Source: an uncultured Eubacteriales bacterium (GTDB taxonomy: Bacteria > Bacillota > Clostridia > Oscillospirales > Oscillospiraceae). From it: 14,954 bases of DNA. Position numbers and translations under genes: made by a program. Numbering within the stretch: the first letter of the stretch is position 1; each line of letters starts with the position of its first letter. The notes under the pieces are model-generated. The model was given only the letters and a program-made list of their open reading frames with translations, had not been told where the DNA came from and did not search any database. Below are positions 13,341-14,954 of the stretch, in pieces. The DNA lies in the NCBI GenBank assembly GCA_900554625.1, contig USHP01000014.1, positions 1 through 14,954 on the forward strand, read 5' to 3'.

Positions 13341-14726
13341 TTATACAACGTGACCTTTGCGGCGAATAACCTCTACCACATAATCCACGTTCTCTTCGCA
13401 AACAATCTTGGTAGGAGCTTCCACCATGACCCGAATCACAGGCTCGGTGCCGGACTCCCGCACCAGAATCCGGCCGCTGTCACCCAGCTTTGCAGCCACT
13501 TCTGCCACAGCCGCCTGGACGTCAGGATCAGCCTGGGCAGCAGCCTTGTCGGCGACCCGGACATTTTTCAGAACCTGGGGATAGAAGGTGAACCCTTCAC
13601 ACAGCTGACTTAAGGTCTTCTTCTTTGCCAGCATGACTTCCATGACCTTCAGGGAGGTCAGAATACCGTCACCGGTAGAGGCATATTTGGAGAAGATAAT
13701 ATGACCGCTCTGTTCACCGCCCAAACGGCAGCCGTTTGCCATCATGTATTCGTAGACATACTTATCACCCACGGCGGTTTTGGCGTAGTCGATGCCCAGT
13801 TCGTCGAAGGCTTTGTACAGGCCAAAGTTGGACATGACGGTGGTAACAACGGTGTTCATCATCAGCTTGCCCCGCTCTTTCATGTACTTGCCGTACAGAT
13901 AGAGGATATGGTCGCCGGTGACTACATTGCCCTTTTCATCGACGCACATGCAGCGGTCGGCGTCGCCGTCGTATGCAAAGCCCACATCCAGACCGTTTTC
14001 CACTACATAGCGCTGGAGCACCTCAATGTGGGTAGAGCCAGCGTTGGTGTTGATGTTGTATCCGTCAGGTTCTGCATTGATTACATAGGTCTTGGCACCC
14101 AGAGCGTCGAAAACGGACTTGGCAATATTCCAGGAAGAGCCGTTGGCGCAGTCCAGACCGACCCGCATTCCCTTGAAGGAGTACAGACCCAGGGAAATCA
14201 GATACCCGATGTAGCGATTACGTCCTGCCACATGGTCCACAGTACGCCCGATCTGATCCCGCTTGGCCAGGGGCAGTTCCTCCCAGCTGCGGCCGAAGGC
14301 TTCCAGATGACCGTCCAGATAGGCTTCCACCAGGGTGATGACGCTTTCGTCCATTTTCTCGCCAAAGCTGTTGATGAGCTTGATGCCGTTGTCATAGTAA
14401 GGATTGTGGCTGGCGGAAATCATGATGCCGCACTCAAAGCCTTCGGTACGAACCACATAGGCAACCGACGGGGTAGTGGTGACATGCAGCAAGTAAGCGT
14501 CGGCACCGGAGGCGACCAGACCACCTACCAGGCTGTACTCAAACATGTAGCTGCTGCGGCGGGTGTCCTTGCCGATGACAATCCGGGCAGGACCATCGCT
14601 TCCGTTGCGCCGGCGCAGCTGGGTGTAATACCAGCCCAGGAACCGGCCCACTTTATAGGCATGATCGGCGGTCAGATTGCAGTTGGCTTCGCCCCGGAAG
14701 CCGTCAGTTCCGAAATACTTTCCCAT
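13341..14726 (-). CDS. glmM: Phosphoglucosamine mutase GlmM
   Basis: GlmM interconverts glucosamine-6-phosphate and glucosamine-1-phosphate, the step feeding UDP-GlcNAc, peptidoglycan and teichoic acid synthesis. The 461-residue protein begins with the family signature GKYFGTDGFRGEAN. It carries the phosphoserine loop ISASHNPYYDNGIK (Ser106 is the expected phosphorylated residue), the Mg loop YDGDADR (252-258) with three Asp, the sugar-binding GGEQSGH (336-342) and the phosphate-binding RESGTEP (423-429). The GEQSGH form and the ASHNP context fit GlmM rather than phosphomannomutase/phosphoglucomutase. The ATG at 14726 has AAAGGAG nine bases ahead. It follows, 48 bases downstream, the end of a sugar-nucleotide pyrophosphorylase-like gene with no terminator between them, so they are probably co-transcribed. 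Confidence 0.97.
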   Translation of the reverse strand: MGKYFGTDGFRGEANCNLTADHAYKVGRFLGWYYTQLRRRNGSDGPARIVIGKDTRRSSYMFEYSLVGGLVASGADAYLLHVTTTPSVAYVVRTEGFECGIMISASHNPYYDNGIKLINSFGEKMDESVITLVEAYLDGHLEAFGRSWEELPLAKRDQIGRTVDHVAGRNRYIGYLISLGLYSFKGMRVGLDCANGSSWNIAKSVFDALGAKTYVINAEPDGYNINTNAGSTHIEVLQRYVVENGLDVGFAYDGDADRCMCVDEKGNVVTGDHILYLYGKYMKERGKLMMNTVVTTVMSNFGLYKAFDELGIDYAKTAVGDKYVYEYMMANGCRLGGEQSGHIIFSKYASTGDGILTSLKVMEVMLAKKKTLSQLCEGFTFYPQVLKNVRVADKAAAQADPDVQAAVAEVAAKLGDSGRILVRESGTEPVIRVMVEAPTKIVCEENVDYVVEVIRRKGHVV

Positions 14727-14774
14727 AGGAATAAGCTCCTTTCACATAAAAGAGGATCGAAAATGCGGAAAAAC

Positions 14775-14954
14775 TTACTTCTTGGCAACGACCACGCCGC
14801 CGGTTTTCCAGATGCTGTCTGCCGGAACCATGCCCCGGACGCAGGAAGTGGGGTAGATGTTGGTGTGTCTGCCAATGACCGTGCCGGGATTGAGTACGCT
14901 GTTGCAGCCGACTTCCACAAAATCACCCAGCATGGCGCCGAATTTCTTCAGCCC
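14775..14954 (-). CDS. C-terminal end of a nucleotidyltransferase-like left-handed beta-helix protein (GlmU-like), truncated by the window edge
   Basis: Only the last 59 residues are present; the frame is open to the right edge and no start is visible. The residues GLKKFGAMLGDFVEVGCNSV, then LNPGTVIGRHTNIYPTS, show the hexapeptide pattern of left-handed beta-helix acyltransferase domains. The ending CVRGMVPADSIWKTGGVVVAKK is the usual cap. This resembles the C-terminus of UDP-GlcNAc pyrophosphorylase-like proteins found beside glmM in Clostridia. It is less like the classic GlmU C-terminus, so I do not assign glmU. Position upstream of glmM fits a role in activating glucosamine-1-phosphate or a related sugar. 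Confidence 0.82.
   Translation of the reverse strand, partial: GLKKFGAMLGDFVEVGCNSVLNPGTVIGRHTNIYPTSCVRGMVPADSIWKTGGVVVAKK

Noticed and set aside
1..14954. CRISPR arrays, insertion sequences, prophage or integrase genes, tRNA or rRNA
   Set aside because: No direct-repeat arrays, transposase-like frames, terminal inverted repeats or structured RNA genes other than the lysine riboswitch were seen.

Overview
The window looks like a chromosomal segment of a low-to-moderate GC Gram-positive bacterium of the class Clostridia, most likely an Oscillospiraceae/Ruminococcaceae-type gut commensal. The grounds are the tilS-hpt-ftsH gene order typical of Firmicutes, strong AGGAGG ribosome-binding sites, sigma-A type promoters, an L-box (lysine) riboswitch, Rho-independent terminators and a Gram-positive style lipoprotein. 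The taxon is inferred from family content. No rRNA, tRNA, CRISPR array, insertion sequence or phage gene was seen.

Layout. Positions 1-3446 (+) hold the 3' part of tilS, then hpt and ftsH, tightly packed and closed by a strong terminator. Positions 3491-5875 (-) hold cstA, a predicted pyruvate/peptide-type carbon-starvation transporter with a near-consensus promoter and its own terminator facing that of ftsH, and further upstream a hemolysin III/TrhA family membrane protein. Positions 5876-6290 are a 415-base regulatory region. It carries the hlyIII promoter on one strand and, on the other, a near-perfect sigma-A promoter, a lysine riboswitch and its terminator ahead of a variant diaminopimelate decarboxylase (lysA). 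A small two-CBS-domain protein follows, ended by a bidirectional terminator.

Positions 8128-13252 (-) form one long unidirectional gene set with an autoregulated look. It starts with a membrane-anchored XRE-type regulator whose start site lies under a perfect 16-base palindrome. Next come 5-formyltetrahydrofolate cyclo-ligase, an uncharacterised membrane protein, a DUF1643 protein, a YfcE-type phosphodiesterase, a 58-residue four-cysteine protein and a lipoprotein joining an apparent beta-propeller to a HExxH metallopeptidase domain. Positions 13292-14954 (-) hold glmM and the C-terminal end of a sugar-nucleotide pyrophosphorylase-like left-handed beta-helix protein; both fit UDP-GlcNAc precursor synthesis.

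Most of the window is conserved housekeeping sequence. The parts most worth a second look are four. First, the surface lipoprotein peptidase with its co-transcribed four-cysteine mini-protein. Second, the XRE-led operon. Third, the exact 10-base element shared by the XRE operator and the lysA promoter. Fourth, the complete lysine riboswitch attenuator in front of a non-canonical LysA.
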